Below, piece after piece: positions 1 through 8,897 of a stretch of DNA of 64,000 bases. Position numbers and translations under genes: made by a program. The DNA is from Myxococcus stipitatus. Lineage in GTDB: Bacteria > Myxococcota > Myxococcia > Myxococcales > Myxococcaceae. The notes beneath the pieces were generated by a model. That model was not told the DNA's origin. It worked only from the letters and a program-made list of their open reading frames with translations, and ran no database searches. The stretch spans positions 1 to 64,000 of the forward strand of contig NZ_JAKCFI010000009.1 of assembly GCF_021412625.1 (NCBI RefSeq), in the 5' to 3' direction. The number at the start of each line of letters is the position of its first letter. Within the stretch, counting starts at the first letter, position 1.

Positions 1-194
1 CACCGGTCGAGGGCGCCAATCTCAGTCCCGAGGACGTAGCCCCAAGGCGAACACGGCGACCCTCTCCCGGTACCTTCCGGCCCGGGTGTATACCGGAATC
101 GGAAGGCTGGTGGACTTCATACAAGGCCCTGGCGCTCCCCCGCCCGCATGGTGGGTCGACGTCGCGTGTCGGACGCTCCACTTTTGGGGGAGCC

Positions 195-1097
195 ATGGGC
201 GTCTCGTGGAAGGACAACATCACCCTCGCCGACGCGTTGGAGCGCGTGGCGGACCTGCTGGAGGCGCAGGACGCCATGCCCTTCCGGGTGTCCGCGTATC
301 GCAAGGCGGCGCGGACCATCGCCGAGTGGCCCCAGCCCGCGGCGGAGCTGCTCGCGGAGAAGGGCGAGGCGGGGCTGCGGGAGCTGCCTGGCGTGGGCAG
401 GAGCATCGCGGCGGCGGTGGCGGAGCTGGTGCGCACCGGGCAGCTCGGCCTGCTGCAGCGGCTGGAGGACGAGTCCTCTCCCGAGCGGTTGCTGGCGAGC
501 GTGCCGGGCATCGGCCCGGAGCTGGCGCGCCGCATCCACGAGGAGCTGGGCGTGCGCACGCTCGAGGAGCTGGAGCAGGCGGCGCACGACGGGCGGCTGG
601 AGGCGGTGGAGGGCTTCGGCCCGCGACGTGGGCAGCAGGTGCGGGAGCTGCTGGAGGCGAGGCTCGCCCGGAGCCGGCGGGCTCGGGCGCGGCTGCGCGA
701 GGGCGCGGGCGAGGGGCCTCGGCCGGACATCGGGCTCTTGCTCCAGGTGGACGAGGAGTACCTGCGCAAGGCCCGGGCGGGGCAGCTGCGGACCATCGCG
801 CCCCGGCGCTTCAATCCCTCCGGTGAGGCGTGGCTGCCGGTGATGCGGCGCACGGTGGACGGCTGGAGCATCCGGGCGCTGTTCTCCAACACGGCGCTGG
901 CGCACCAGCAGGACGCGACGCATGACTGGGTGGTGCTCTACTTCGACAAGGACGGCGACGAGGGCCAGTGCACCGTCGTCACCGCGCACGGTGGCCCGCT
1001 GGACGGCAAGCGCGTGGTGCGCGGCCGCGAGGTGGAGTGCCTCGCGTACTACGGCGTCGAGTCCGAGGAGATGGAGGCGCCCCCGCCCGGAGCGTGA
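195..1097 (+). CDS. PolX-like N-terminal / helix-hairpin-helix DNA-binding protein lacking a polymerase domain
   Basis: Residues 1-80 resemble the 8-kDa N-terminal domain of X-family DNA polymerases (start NITLADALERVADLLEAQ, then FRVSAYRKAARTI). Two helix-hairpin-helix turns follow (LPGVGRSIA and VPGIGPELA) and a third, weaker one (GFGPRRGQQV). In PolX proteins this block leads into the nucleotidyltransferase palm. Here the protein instead continues into about 150 residues with no catalytic Asp pair and no PHP domain that I can recognise. I infer a structure-specific DNA-binding protein without polymerase activity. The ATG is preceded by GGGGGAG, but only two bases separate them, so the start is reasonable rather than certain. 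The gene converges on the lipase gene downstream. Confidence 0.8.
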   Translation: MGVSWKDNITLADALERVADLLEAQDAMPFRVSAYRKAARTIAEWPQPAAELLAEKGEAGLRELPGVGRSIAAAVAELVRTGQLGLLQRLEDESSPERLLASVPGIGPELARRIHEELGVRTLEELEQAAHDGRLEAVEGFGPRRGQQVRELLEARLARSRRARARLREGAGEGPRPDIGLLLQVDEEYLRKARAGQLRTIAPRRFNPSGEAWLPVMRRTVDGWSIRALFSNTALAHQQDATHDWVVLYFDKDGDEGQCTVVTAHGGPLDGKRVVRGREVECLAYYGVESEEMEAPPPGA

Positions 1098-1152
1098 GCA
1101 CTCGCCCCGAAGCGCCCGTCTCGAAGCGCGCGCACCTGGGGCCGCGCGGTCC

Positions 1153-2259
1153 TCAGTCGTTCGTCGCGATGTACTGGAAGATGGCCGCGTAGAACTCCGG
1201 CTCGTCGAACGTGTCCGGCCCCACGCCCACCACGTCCACGTGGTCCTGGTTGATGATGCTGGACGCGGAGGTGCTCGCGGCGGAGCCGGGCGCGTTGATG
1301 TTGGTGACCGCGGGCACGGACGTGTCGTTCGTCACCGTGTCGAACCCGATGGCGACGTCCGTGTAGCGCAGCCGCGTGCCCATCTGCTGGGAGTTGATGC
1401 CCACCAGCCCGTCGTCATCCAGGTCGTCCTTCACGCCGTCCCCCGCCCCGCCCGCGCCGTCGTTGTCGCAGTCGTCCGCGCAGGCACCGTCGCCGTCGAT
1501 GTCGAAGAAGAACTCCTTGAGCAGGTACAGCGCCGGGTTCACGTTCGCGCCGGTCTGCGCGGTGATGAGCGACACATAGCGTCCCGCGTAGGTGCTGCTC
1601 ACCGGGTACGCCGTGTTGAACGCCTTGGCCCCCGTCGTCACCCCGTCGCCGGCCGCGTAGTCGTCGTAGACGAGCTGCTTGAGCGCCGCGTAGGGGTCGT
1701 TGCCGGCCCGGTAGATGCTGTCGCCGTAGTACCTCGCCAGCGCCGCGACGACGCTGGTGACGCCCGGGCCCTGGTCCAGCACGTACCTGGCCACTGGAGA
1801 GCCCCGATGCGGCGACGACACGCTCACCAGCACCGCCACCGCCGTCGCGCCCCGCCGCTCGCGCAGCACCCGCGCCGCCTTGCGCGCGTCGATGCCCCCC
1901 TGCGAGTGGCCGAGGATGTTCACCTTCGACGCCCCCGCCGTCGTCATGAAGCCCTCGATGTCGTTGGCCAGGTCCAGCCCACGCACCTCCGAGGACTGGA
2001 ACGCCTGGACCTGCGCCACGAACGCGCGCTGCCCCACGTCCAGGTCGGGATTGCACGTCACCTCGAGCAGCTCGTCACACGGGTCGCCCACGAACTGCCC
2101 GTAGTCGTCTCCCCAATAGTCGAAGCCCAGCAGGTCGTCGAAGCCCCCCATGCCATGCGCGAACACCACGGGATACGTCGTCTTCGCCGCGCCCGCGCGC
2201 GCCTGGGGAACCAGGCACAGCACACCCACCACCACCAGGAATGCGTGAACCCTTCTCAT
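1153..2259 (-). CDS. Secreted triacylglycerol lipase, Pseudomonas-type alpha/beta hydrolase
   Basis: The signal peptide covers residues 1-22 (ends PQARA). The oxyanion strand reads VVFAHGMGG, and the nucleophile elbow GHSQGG puts Ser near 119. A DGLVG segment and a later QDHVDVVG fit the catalytic Asp and His of family I lipases. An unusual insert of about 35 residues just before DGLVG is full of Asp, Asn and Gly (DIDGDGACADD, DDLDDDG) and looks like EF-hand or thrombospondin-3-like calcium loops. Cys61 and Cys69 could form a disulphide. I chose the ATG that directly starts the signal peptide, 11 codons inside the longest frame. No foldase (lif) gene lies next to it. Likely role: extracellular ester hydrolysis. 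Confidence 0.88.
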   Translation of the reverse strand: MRRVHAFLVVVGVLCLVPQARAGAAKTTYPVVFAHGMGGFDDLLGFDYWGDDYGQFVGDPCDELLEVTCNPDLDVGQRAFVAQVQAFQSSEVRGLDLANDIEGFMTTAGASKVNILGHSQGGIDARKAARVLRERRGATAVAVLVSVSSPHRGSPVARYVLDQGPGVTSVVAALARYYGDSIYRAGNDPYAALKQLVYDDYAAGDGVTTGAKAFNTAYPVSSTYAGRYVSLITAQTGANVNPALYLLKEFFFDIDGDGACADDCDNDGAGGAGDGVKDDLDDDGLVGINSQQMGTRLRYTDVAIGFDTVTNDTSVPAVTNINAPGSAASTSASSIINQDHVDVVGVGPDTFDEPEFYAAIFQYIATND

Positions 2260-2373
2260 CACCGACTCCTCTCGTCGGGGGAAGCCGCGCATCCTAGGGC
2301 CCGGGGAACCGCCCCGGACAACCCGCGACGAGAACGAGTCGCGGCAAAGTCGACACAGACACGTTCACCGCGC

Positions 2374-2415
2374 CCCCCACCCGCTCGCGACCTGACGCTC
2401 CGGAGCGGGTGGGGG
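2374..2415 (-). terminator. 13-bp perfect hairpin after the kelch lipoprotein gene
   Basis: Arms CCCCCACCCGCTC (2374-2386) and GAGCGGGTGGGGG (2403-2415) are perfectly complementary with a 16-nt loop. The hairpin begins 8 nt past the stop codon of the kelch gene on the minus strand. There is no clear U-run, as is common in GC-rich genomes. Confidence 0.6.
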
Positions 2416-2423
2416 CGCGGACG

Positions 2424-4601
2424 TCAGGGAGCTGGTGTGTACAAGTCCACGGCGGAGGTCGCGCCGGTGGCGCCCAAGCCGCCGACGACGAGCAGACGTC
2501 CGGTGTCCGCCAGTCGCGTCACCGCGGTGTTCGCCAGGGTGTTGGTCATCGCGCCGCCCGGCATCCACTGACCCGTCGCGGGGTCGAACACCTCGGAGGA
2601 GGCCAGCAGGCCCACGGCGCTTCCGCCATCGCCGCCGAGCACCAGCACGCGTCCGGTGCCCAGCACCGACGCGAGCGCGCCATACCGGCCGCTCGCCATG
2701 GGCGCCACCGTCGTCCACAGGCCGAGCGCGGGGTCGTAGACCTCGGCCGTCGCGAGCGCGCCTCCCTGTCCCCACCCTCCGGCCACCAGCACCTTGCCGC
2801 CGGGCAGCGACACCGCGATGTGTCCATAGCGCGTGCCCGCCATCGGCCCCGTCGTCGTCCACTGTCCGGTGTGCAGGTCGTACAGCTCCGCCGACGCCGT
2901 GTCCCCCGAGGGCGTCGTGCCACCCGCGACCAGGATCTTCCCGGACAACAGCGGCGTCGCGGTGTGGTTCACCCGACGCACGTTCATGCTGCCCGTGGCG
3001 CGCCAGGTACCGGACGACGGGTCATACAGCTCCGCCGTCGCCAGCGTGCTGCTGTAGCTGGTCGTCTGACGTCCTCCCGTCACCAGCACCTGTCCGGAGT
3101 CCAGCAGCGTCGCCGTGTGGCGGGAGCGCGGCGTGGACAGCCCGTTCGTCGCCTTCCAGAGCCCCGACGCCGGGTCGTACACCTCCGCCGACGACAGGTA
3201 GAGCGACGGGGTGGACTGGCCCCCCACCACCAGCACCTGCCCCTGCGGCAGCCGCGTCGCGGTGTGGAGGTAGCGGGGAGTGGCGAGGGCGCCCGTCGGC
3301 GTCCAGGTGGCCAGGTGCTCGTTGTAGAGCTCGGCCGCGCCCAGCGCCGTGCTCCCCGACGACGTGCCGCCGACCGCGAGCACCAGGCCCGAGGCGAGCA
3401 GCGTCGCCGTGTGGTGGTAGCGCGCGTCGACCATGGGCGTCGTGGGCTTCCACGGCGGCGTGGGCACCGAGAAGCGCTCGGCCGTGGCGGAGCGCTGCAC
3501 GCCATCCGGGCTGCCCCCCGCGACGAGCACGTCTCCCTGCGGGAGCAGCGTCGCCGTGTGCCCGAGCCGGCTGGCGCTCATCGTCCCGACCGACAGCCAC
3601 CGCGCGAGCACCGGGTCGTAGAGCACGGCGCTCTGGAGATACGGGTCGCCGCCGTCCGTGCCTCCCGCGATGAGCACCTCGCCCGAGTGCAGCAGCGTCG
3701 CCGTGTGCTGCGCGCGCTGCTCCGGCAACAGCTGGGCGATGGGTGTCCACGTGTTCGCCCCCACGTCGTACAGCTCCGCGTTGCGGGACGCGCTGATGTC
3801 GTCCACGAAGCCCGCCACCACCAGCACCTTTCCGGACAACAACAGCGTCGCGCTGTGGCCCGAGCGCGCGGTGAACATGCTCGCCACCGGCGTCCACACG
3901 CCCGAGGCGACGTCATACAGCTCCGCGTCCCTCAGGAAGCTCCCCCGAGGGCCGTTGCGTCCGCCCACCACCAGCACCTGGCCGTTGTTCAGCAGCGTCG
4001 CCGTGTGCCCCACCCGCGCCCGGCGCAGGCTCCCCGTGCCTGTCCAGGTGCCCGTGGTGGGGTCGTACAGCGCCGCGGTGGCCAACCCCGCGCCCGCGCC
4101 ATTCTCGCCGCCCACCACCAGCACGCGGCCGTTGGGCAACAACGTCGCCGTGTGTCCGGAGCGCAGCGTGTCGAGGCCGCCCGTCGACACCCAGCCGTTC
4201 GTCGACGGGTCGTAGATTTCGGCCGTCCCCGACGCCGAGGCCGCGGAGTCGCCTCCCACCACCAGGACCCGGCCATCAGCCAGGGCCGTCGCGGTGTGAC
4301 GCCGCCGCGCCGTCATCATCGTCCCCGCGGCGATCCACCGCGCTCCCGCCGCGTCATACAGCTCCGCGTTCGTCGCGGATTGGCCTCCGGCCACCAGCAC
4401 CCATCCGGAGCGCAGCAACGTCGCGGTGTGCTCCATCCGCTGCAACGACATGCTCGCCGTGCCCATCCAACCCGGCCCGGCCGCCAGCCGCGCCGCGCCG
4501 TCCTCTTCCATCGGACCTACAAAATCCTCGTGTGAGCAGCCCGCGTAGACGAGCGTCATCGACAGCACGGCCAGAAGGCCGAGCCTGGAACAACGATTCA
4601 T
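2424..4601 (-). CDS. Kelch-repeat lipoprotein with 14 kelch units
   Basis: The 725-aa product starts with a lipoprotein signal (MNRCSRLGLLAVLS, lipobox-like VYAGC). The remainder is 14 consecutive kelch/galactose-oxidase-type units of about 50 residues. Each has a HTATLL-like strand, VLVVGG, AELYDP and a Trp near the unit end. Fourteen units would build two 7-bladed propellers. The ATG at 4599-4601 has AAGGA a few bases upstream; a longer frame exists but begins upstream of the signal peptide. Such proteins are common in myxobacteria as surface or periplasmic binding scaffolds; the ligand is unknown. No catalytic domain is visible. The gene stands alone between the lipase and the ABC exporter operon. 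Confidence 0.9.
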   Translation of the reverse strand: MNRCSRLGLLAVLSMTLVYAGCSHEDFVGPMEEDGAARLAAGPGWMGTASMSLQRMEHTATLLRSGWVLVAGGQSATNAELYDAAGARWIAAGTMMTARRRHTATALADGRVLVVGGDSAASASGTAEIYDPSTNGWVSTGGLDTLRSGHTATLLPNGRVLVVGGENGAGAGLATAALYDPTTGTWTGTGSLRRARVGHTATLLNNGQVLVVGGRNGPRGSFLRDAELYDVASGVWTPVASMFTARSGHSATLLLSGKVLVVAGFVDDISASRNAELYDVGANTWTPIAQLLPEQRAQHTATLLHSGEVLIAGGTDGGDPYLQSAVLYDPVLARWLSVGTMSASRLGHTATLLPQGDVLVAGGSPDGVQRSATAERFSVPTPPWKPTTPMVDARYHHTATLLASGLVLAVGGTSSGSTALGAAELYNEHLATWTPTGALATPRYLHTATRLPQGQVLVVGGQSTPSLYLSSAEVYDPASGLWKATNGLSTPRSRHTATLLDSGQVLVTGGRQTTSYSSTLATAELYDPSSGTWRATGSMNVRRVNHTATPLLSGKILVAGGTTPSGDTASAELYDLHTGQWTTTGPMAGTRYGHIAVSLPGGKVLVAGGWGQGGALATAEVYDPALGLWTTVAPMASGRYGALASVLGTGRVLVLGGDGGSAVGLLASSEVFDPATGQWMPGGAMTNTLANTAVTRLADTGRLLVVGGLGATGATSAVDLYTPAP

Positions 4602-4722
4602 GAGTGGGGTCCTTTCCTTGGGGGGGGTGTGCCACGACAGGCGCACGCGGCGGCCCATACCCCAGTCCCCGAGACGGAGGCCAATCTCCACCCAGAAAAG
4701 AATGCCCCTACCCGACCCGACA

Positions 4723-4744
4723 GGTGGGGTTGGGACAACCCACC
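4723..4744 (-). terminator. Hairpin downstream of the ABC exporter operon
   Basis: GGTGGGGTTG (4723-4732) faces CAACCCACC (4736-4744) across a GGA loop with one bulged G. It lies about 40 nt past the stop of the last ABC permease gene on the minus strand. It could be a terminator, or an operator for the kelch gene that follows. Otherwise 4602-4785 holds nothing I recognise. Confidence 0.4.
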
Positions 4745-4785
4745 AAGCTCACGACGCGCCGCGCGCTCACCCGGCGTGCGAGCGA

Positions 4786-5589
4786 CTAACTGCTGGCGGA
4801 GGTGTAGTGGCCGATGGAGTAGCGCCAGACGCGCCGCGCCAGCCACGCGAACACGAGTGAGCCCACCACCGCGCCCACGAGCGACAGCGCTGGCAGCCGG
4901 CCCAGCATGGCCTCCGCGGGGAAGGTGGTCATCAGCGCCAGGGGGATGACGTACGTGAAGAGGAACGTCAGCGAGCCGCGCGCCACGCCCTTGAACACGC
5001 TGGAGGGCCAGCGCGCGAAGTCGAAGATGGACGAGAACAGGTAGGTGAGGTTGTCCACGCGCACGACGAAGAAGGCCGCGCTCACCGTGAGGATCCACAG
5101 CGAGTACAAGAGCAGCGTGCTCGTGCCCAGGAGCAGCACGGACGCCAGCAGCCCCGTGAGCGAGGGGAACCGTCCCAGGAGCCAGAACGCGTAGCCGAAC
5201 AGCGCCAGGCCGGTGAGCACGTTGAAGGCGCGCCACGGCAGGAAGCGCTGGGTGGACACGAGGAACTGCGCGTCCGCGGGCTTGAGCAGCACGAAGTCCA
5301 GCGTGCCCTTGCGGATGTGCTCCACCACGCCGGTGAGGCTGGGGTTGATGGCGCCCTCCAGCAGTCCCTGGAGCAGCGTGAACCAGCCCACCACGAGCAG
5401 CGCCTCGCCGAAGCTCCAGCCCTCCACCTCCGGACGCTGGTCGTAGACGACGAACAGCGGCGCCAACGCGGTGAAGATCCAGAAGAGGGACGTCAGCCCT
5501 TCGGTGAAGAAGTCCGCGCGGTACTGGAGCGCCTGGAGGCCGGAGGCCTTGAGTTGGACGCCCAACAGCCGCAGATAGCGTCGCACCAT
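4786..5589 (-). CDS. ABC-2 family exporter permease (DUF990-like), second subunit
   Basis: A 267-aa integral membrane protein with about six hydrophobic segments (for example VLLLGTSTLLLYSLWILTV). The conserved block IRKGTLDFVLLKPADAQFLVS is typical of the ABC-2 permease subfamily once called DUF990. It follows the other permease gene (stop at 5594) by 4 nt and is the last gene of a three-gene operon encoding an ATPase and two permeases of the same length. The pair probably forms a heterodimeric exporter channel in the inner membrane. The substrate cannot be read from sequence; relatives are annotated as drug, lipid or polysaccharide exporters. Confidence 0.88.
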   Translation of the reverse strand: MVRRYLRLLGVQLKASGLQALQYRADFFTEGLTSLFWIFTALAPLFVVYDQRPEVEGWSFGEALLVVGWFTLLQGLLEGAINPSLTGVVEHIRKGTLDFVLLKPADAQFLVSTQRFLPWRAFNVLTGLALFGYAFWLLGRFPSLTGLLASVLLLGTSTLLLYSLWILTVSAAFFVVRVDNLTYLFSSIFDFARWPSSVFKGVARGSLTFLFTYVIPLALMTTFPAEAMLGRLPALSLVGAVVGSLVFAWLARRVWRYSIGHYTSASS

Positions 5590-5593
5590 CGCC

Positions 5594-6397
5594 CTACCCT
5601 CCGAACGCCGCGAAGCGCTTCACGCCGTGGCGCCACAGCGCCATCGCGATGGCGAACATGCCCACCACCCACGCCCACTGCCGCGCGAGCAGCCCCAGCG
5701 CGGTCGACAGGTCGTGCGCCCCCGTCATCATCTCCACCGGCAACCCCATCTGGTAGCGGAACGGCAGCCAGTCGATGAGCGCGCGCAGCCCGTCCGGCAG
5801 GAGCTCCACCGGGAACATGTAGCCGGAGCAGACGAAGAAGAGGACCATCCACACCTCCATCATCTTCTGGCTGCTGTCCATGAAGAGGCTCAGCGCGCCC
5901 AGCGCGATGTTCGCCAGGAAGGTGATGGCCCAGCCGCCCACCACGGCGACGAGGAACAGCCCCCACCCCAGCGCCGTCTGGGGGACGGCCTTGCTCCCCA
6001 CCAGCACCACGCTCAGCACCACCACCGGCAGCGCCACGACCAGGCGCATGGGGATGCCGGCCACGTTCTCCGACGCGTAGGCCCACAGCGGGGAGATGGG
6101 ACGCAACAGGCGCATGGACAGCGTGCCCTGCTTCACCTCCCAGTTGATGAGCCACGCGGCCCAGGCGCTGGTGAGCTGGCGCACCGCGAAGGTGGCCAGG
6201 AAGTAGCCCACGAAGTCCTCGCGCCCGTAGTTGCCCACCGGCGCGTTCTTCGCCACCGCCATCCACAGCACCATGTTGACCAGGGGCATGGTGGTGGACA
6301 GCACCCAGACGAGCATCTCCGCGCGGTAGGCCACCGCCTCCGCGAAGCCCACGCGCAGCATGGTGGGCAGCGCGCGCGCGACGGTCCGCAGGCTCAT
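5594..6397 (-). CDS. ABC-2 family exporter permease, first subunit
   Basis: A 267-aa polytopic membrane protein starting MSLRTVARALPTMLRVGF, with segments such as MLVWVLSTTMPLVNMVLWMAVA and VWMVLFFVCSGYMFPVELLP. The block WEVKQGTLSMRLLRPISPLW is the counterpart of the GTLDFVLLKPAD block in the partner permease, so the two are paralogues. The start ATG (6395-6397) overlaps the stop of the ATPase gene as ATGA, which indicates translational coupling. A longer reading frame extends upstream only because it runs through the ATPase gene in another frame. Confidence 0.9.
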   Translation of the reverse strand: MSLRTVARALPTMLRVGFAEAVAYRAEMLVWVLSTTMPLVNMVLWMAVAKNAPVGNYGREDFVGYFLATFAVRQLTSAWAAWLINWEVKQGTLSMRLLRPISPLWAYASENVAGIPMRLVVALPVVVLSVVLVGSKAVPQTALGWGLFLVAVVGGWAITFLANIALGALSLFMDSSQKMMEVWMVLFFVCSGYMFPVELLPDGLRALIDWLPFRYQMGLPVEMMTGAHDLSTALGLLARQWAWVVGMFAIAMALWRHGVKRFAAFGG

Positions 6398-7410
6398 GCC
6401 GGCACCGACGTGGCGTCCGCGTCCGCCTGCTGCCGGCGCGCCTTGTTCTCCGCGAAGAGCTCGCTCATGACCTCCTCCAGGGGCGCGTTCTCCACGGTGA
6501 GGTCCGTCACGGGCAGGCCGGACAGGGCGCGGGAGATGGTCGCGTTGACCGCGTCCTGGCGCACCTGGAGCACCGCCGTCCCGGCCTCGTGCGTCACCAC
6601 CTTGCCCAGCGGAGCCAGCCGCGCGCCGTCCACCTCCTCCGCCAGCCGCAGCACCACGCGCTTCTCCGGACGCACGCGCTGCACCAGCGCGTCCAGGCTG
6701 CCGTCGTAGGAGAGCAGCCCCTTGTCGATGACGATGACGCGCGGGCACAGCGCGGCCACGTCGTCCATGTAGTGGCTGGTGAGGATGAGCGTGGCGCCGT
6801 ACTTCTCGTTGTACTCCTTGATGAACGTCCGCATGGTGGCCTGCATGGACACGTCCAGGCCGATGGTGGGCTCGTCCAGGAAGAGCACCCGGGGGCGGTG
6901 GATGAGGGCCGCCGCCAGCTCGCACTTCATGCGCTCGCCCAGCGACAGCTGCCGGGTGGGCTTGCCGATGAGGTCGCCAATCTCCAGCAGGGACACCAGC
7001 TCGTCCAACGTCTGCTTGTATTGGGCGGGGGGCACGTCGTAGATGGCGCGATTGAGCTCGAACGTCTCCGACGGGGGCAGGTCCCACAGGAGCTGCTGCT
7101 TCTGCCCCATGACCAGCATGATCTTCTTGAGGAACGCCTCCTCGCGCAGCCGGGGCACGTGCCCATCCACCCGCACCTCGCCCTCGGAGGGGTGGAGCAG
7201 GCCGGAGAGGACCTTCAGCGTGGTCGTCTTGCCGGCGCCGTTGGGCCCCAGGAAGCCCACGCGCTCGCCGGGGCGGATGTCGAAGGAGATGCCATCCACG
7301 GCCTTGACGGTGGAGTAGGTCCGGTGGACGAGCGAGCGGAGGGCCGCCTTGAGGCCTGGTGGGCGCTTGTGGACTTTGTAGTGCTTGCGCAGGCCGTGGA
7401 CGGAGATCAT
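6394..7410 (-). CDS. ABC exporter ATP-binding subunit
   Basis: A 338-aa ATPase with Walker A GPNGAGKTT, Q-loop near MGQKQQLLWDL, signature LSLGERMK, Walker B VLFLDEP and switch LTSHYMDD. A C-terminal domain of about 90 residues follows. The long Q-loop region and pairing with two DUF990-like permeases fit the ABC-2 exporter subfamily. ATG at 7408-7410 begins MISVHGLRKHYKVHK. It leads the operon ATPase, permease, permease. The region upstream is shared with a divergent methyltransferase gene and carries an imperfect direct repeat. Confidence 0.93.
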   Translation of the reverse strand: MISVHGLRKHYKVHKRPPGLKAALRSLVHRTYSTVKAVDGISFDIRPGERVGFLGPNGAGKTTTLKVLSGLLHPSEGEVRVDGHVPRLREEAFLKKIMLVMGQKQQLLWDLPPSETFELNRAIYDVPPAQYKQTLDELVSLLEIGDLIGKPTRQLSLGERMKCELAAALIHRPRVLFLDEPTIGLDVSMQATMRTFIKEYNEKYGATLILTSHYMDDVAALCPRVIVIDKGLLSYDGSLDALVQRVRPEKRVVLRLAEEVDGARLAPLGKVVTHEAGTAVLQVRQDAVNATISRALSGLPVTDLTVENAPLEEVMSELFAENKARRQQADADATSVPA

Positions 7411-7510
7411 GTGCGACAAGGGTTTAACGCGGACGCCCCCGGGTGGCGACTGCGGAGTTGAGGGAGTGGCGGTGCGACAACGGGTTGACACGAGCGCCGA
7501 CCGGGTGGCG
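7411..7510. repeat. Imperfect 61-bp direct repeat in the divergent promoter region
   Basis: GTGCGACAA occurs at 7411-7419 and 7472-7480, each followed by a GGTT-containing stretch. CGGGTGGCG occurs at 7440-7448 and 7502-7510, so the spacing is 61-62 bp. The second copy contains TTGACA (7485-7490), a perfect -35 match, but I see no good -10 at the usual distance. Confidence 0.45.
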
Positions 7511-7539
7511 CTCCCTGGGATGGATGAAGGCCTGGCGGG

Positions 7540-8742
7540 ATGAGCAACGCATACAGCAAGGACCTGGAGCGGTGGATGCCGCGGCTCATCGCCGTGTGGC
7601 GCGCGTCGCGTGGGCGGGGTGACGGCCCGGAGACGCGGCTGACGCCCCAGGAGGTGAAGGAGGTCGCCGCGGGCGTGCGACAGCTGTCGCTGGGGCTGAC
7701 GCGGGAGCGACAGCTCGCGGGCGCGCGGTACATGGACGACCCGAAGCTCCTGGGCGCCTACCTGCTGTTCTACTGGCCGGTGTCCTATGCGCAGGCCCGG
7801 CAGGTGCTGGGCGAGCTGCCCAACCGCCCCCGGCAGGCCCTGGACCTGGGCAGCGGTCCGGGCCCGGTGGCCTTCGCGGCCATGGACGCCGGCGCGGGCG
7901 AGGTGACGGCGGCGGACCGGAGCAAGGCGGCGCTGAACCTGGCGCGCGCGCTGGCGACCGAGGCCGGCGAGGCGCTGGCCACCCGCGAGTGGGACCCGAC
8001 GAAGAAGGGCGCCGCGCTCCCGGATGGGCAATACGACCTGGTCACGATGGGGCACGTGGTCAACGAGCTGTACGGCACGGGAGAGGCGGCGACGGCGCCC
8101 CGCGCCGCGCTGTTGGAGGCGGCGCTCGCGAAGGTGAAGCGCGGCGGGAGCCTGCTGGTGATGGAGCCGGCGCTGCGGGAGACGAGCCGGGGGTTGCTGC
8201 AGGTGCGCGACGCGATGGTGGCCCGGGGGTACGCGGTCCGCGCGCCGTGCATGTACCGGGGCGCGTGTCCCGCGCTGGTGAAGGAGACGGACTGGTGCCA
8301 CGCGGAGCGGGCGTGGCCCATGCCTCGCGTGGTGGAGGAGCTGGCGCGCGCGGCGAGCCTGCACAAGGAGGCGCTGAAGATGAGCTACCTCGTGCTCGCG
8401 CCCAAGGGCGAGGACTGGCCGGCCCTGCCTCCGGGCAAGCTGTTCCGCATCGTGTCCGAGTCGCTCGAGGGCAAGGGGCGCCAGCGCTACATCGGCTGCG
8501 GCCCGGACGGCCGCGTGGGCCTGGCGATGCAGGAGCGCCACCGCACGGAGAAGAACGACAAGTTCTTCCACTTGAATCGCGGCGACGTCGTCGCGGTGAC
8601 GGAGACGGAGCCCAAGGGCGACGGGCTCGCGCTGGATGACCGCTCCGAGGTCCGGATGGTCGCCGCGGCGGGTCGGGGCGTGCCTCCGCCTCCGAAGGAG
8701 GAGGCGCCGCCGACGGCGGCGCCTGTCGACTCCGCGGGGTGA
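7540..8742 (+). CDS. Rsm22-family methyltransferase with a probable iron-sulfur Cys cluster
   Basis: A 400-aa SAM-dependent methyltransferase with motif I LDLGSGPGP near residue 100 and a motif IV-like YDLVTMGHVVNELYG. Rsm22 proteins (METTL17 in mitochondria) share APC-x5-CPAL followed by DWCH; here it reads APCMYRGACPALVKETDWCH, with a fourth Cys later in RYIGCGPDG. In METTL17 the equivalent four Cys bind a 4Fe-4S cluster, so I infer one here. The role is likely small-subunit ribosome assembly; whether it methylates rRNA is not settled for the family. The last residues (PPPPKEEAPPTAAPVDSAG) are low-complexity and seed the tandem repeat downstream. Confidence 0.82.
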   Translation: MSNAYSKDLERWMPRLIAVWRASRGRGDGPETRLTPQEVKEVAAGVRQLSLGLTRERQLAGARYMDDPKLLGAYLLFYWPVSYAQARQVLGELPNRPRQALDLGSGPGPVAFAAMDAGAGEVTAADRSKAALNLARALATEAGEALATREWDPTKKGAALPDGQYDLVTMGHVVNELYGTGEAATAPRAALLEAALAKVKRGGSLLVMEPALRETSRGLLQVRDAMVARGYAVRAPCMYRGACPALVKETDWCHAERAWPMPRVVEELARAASLHKEALKMSYLVLAPKGEDWPALPPGKLFRIVSESLEGKGRQRYIGCGPDGRVGLAMQERHRTEKNDKFFHLNRGDVVAVTETEPKGDGLALDDRSEVRMVAAAGRGVPPPPKEEAPPTAAPVDSAG

Positions 8743-8897
8743 TGGGTGGAGCGCCTCTTGGGGAGACCTCAAGCACCGGGCCGAGCGCCGATGCCTGTCG
8801 GCTCCCCTGGGTGATGGGTGGAGGGTGTCTTTGGGGACGCCCTCGCGAACCCGGGCGGAGCGTCGACGCCTGTCGACTCCGCGGGGTGATTGGTCAG
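8721..8897 (+). repeat. Tandem repeat (72 and 75 bp period) grown from the 3' end of the Rsm22-like gene
   Basis: GCCTGTCGACTCCGCGGGGT with the stop codon begins at 8721. A diverged copy begins at 8793 and a third, partial copy at 8868, which repeats the first 20 bases exactly. Each unit includes a copy of the stop-codon region. The rest of 8743-8961 is not coding as far as I can see. Confidence 0.75.

Noticed and set aside
1..194. Possible end of a gene at the left window edge
   Set aside because: No open frame with codon use or domain could be supported; the region holds only leader sequence of the HhH gene.
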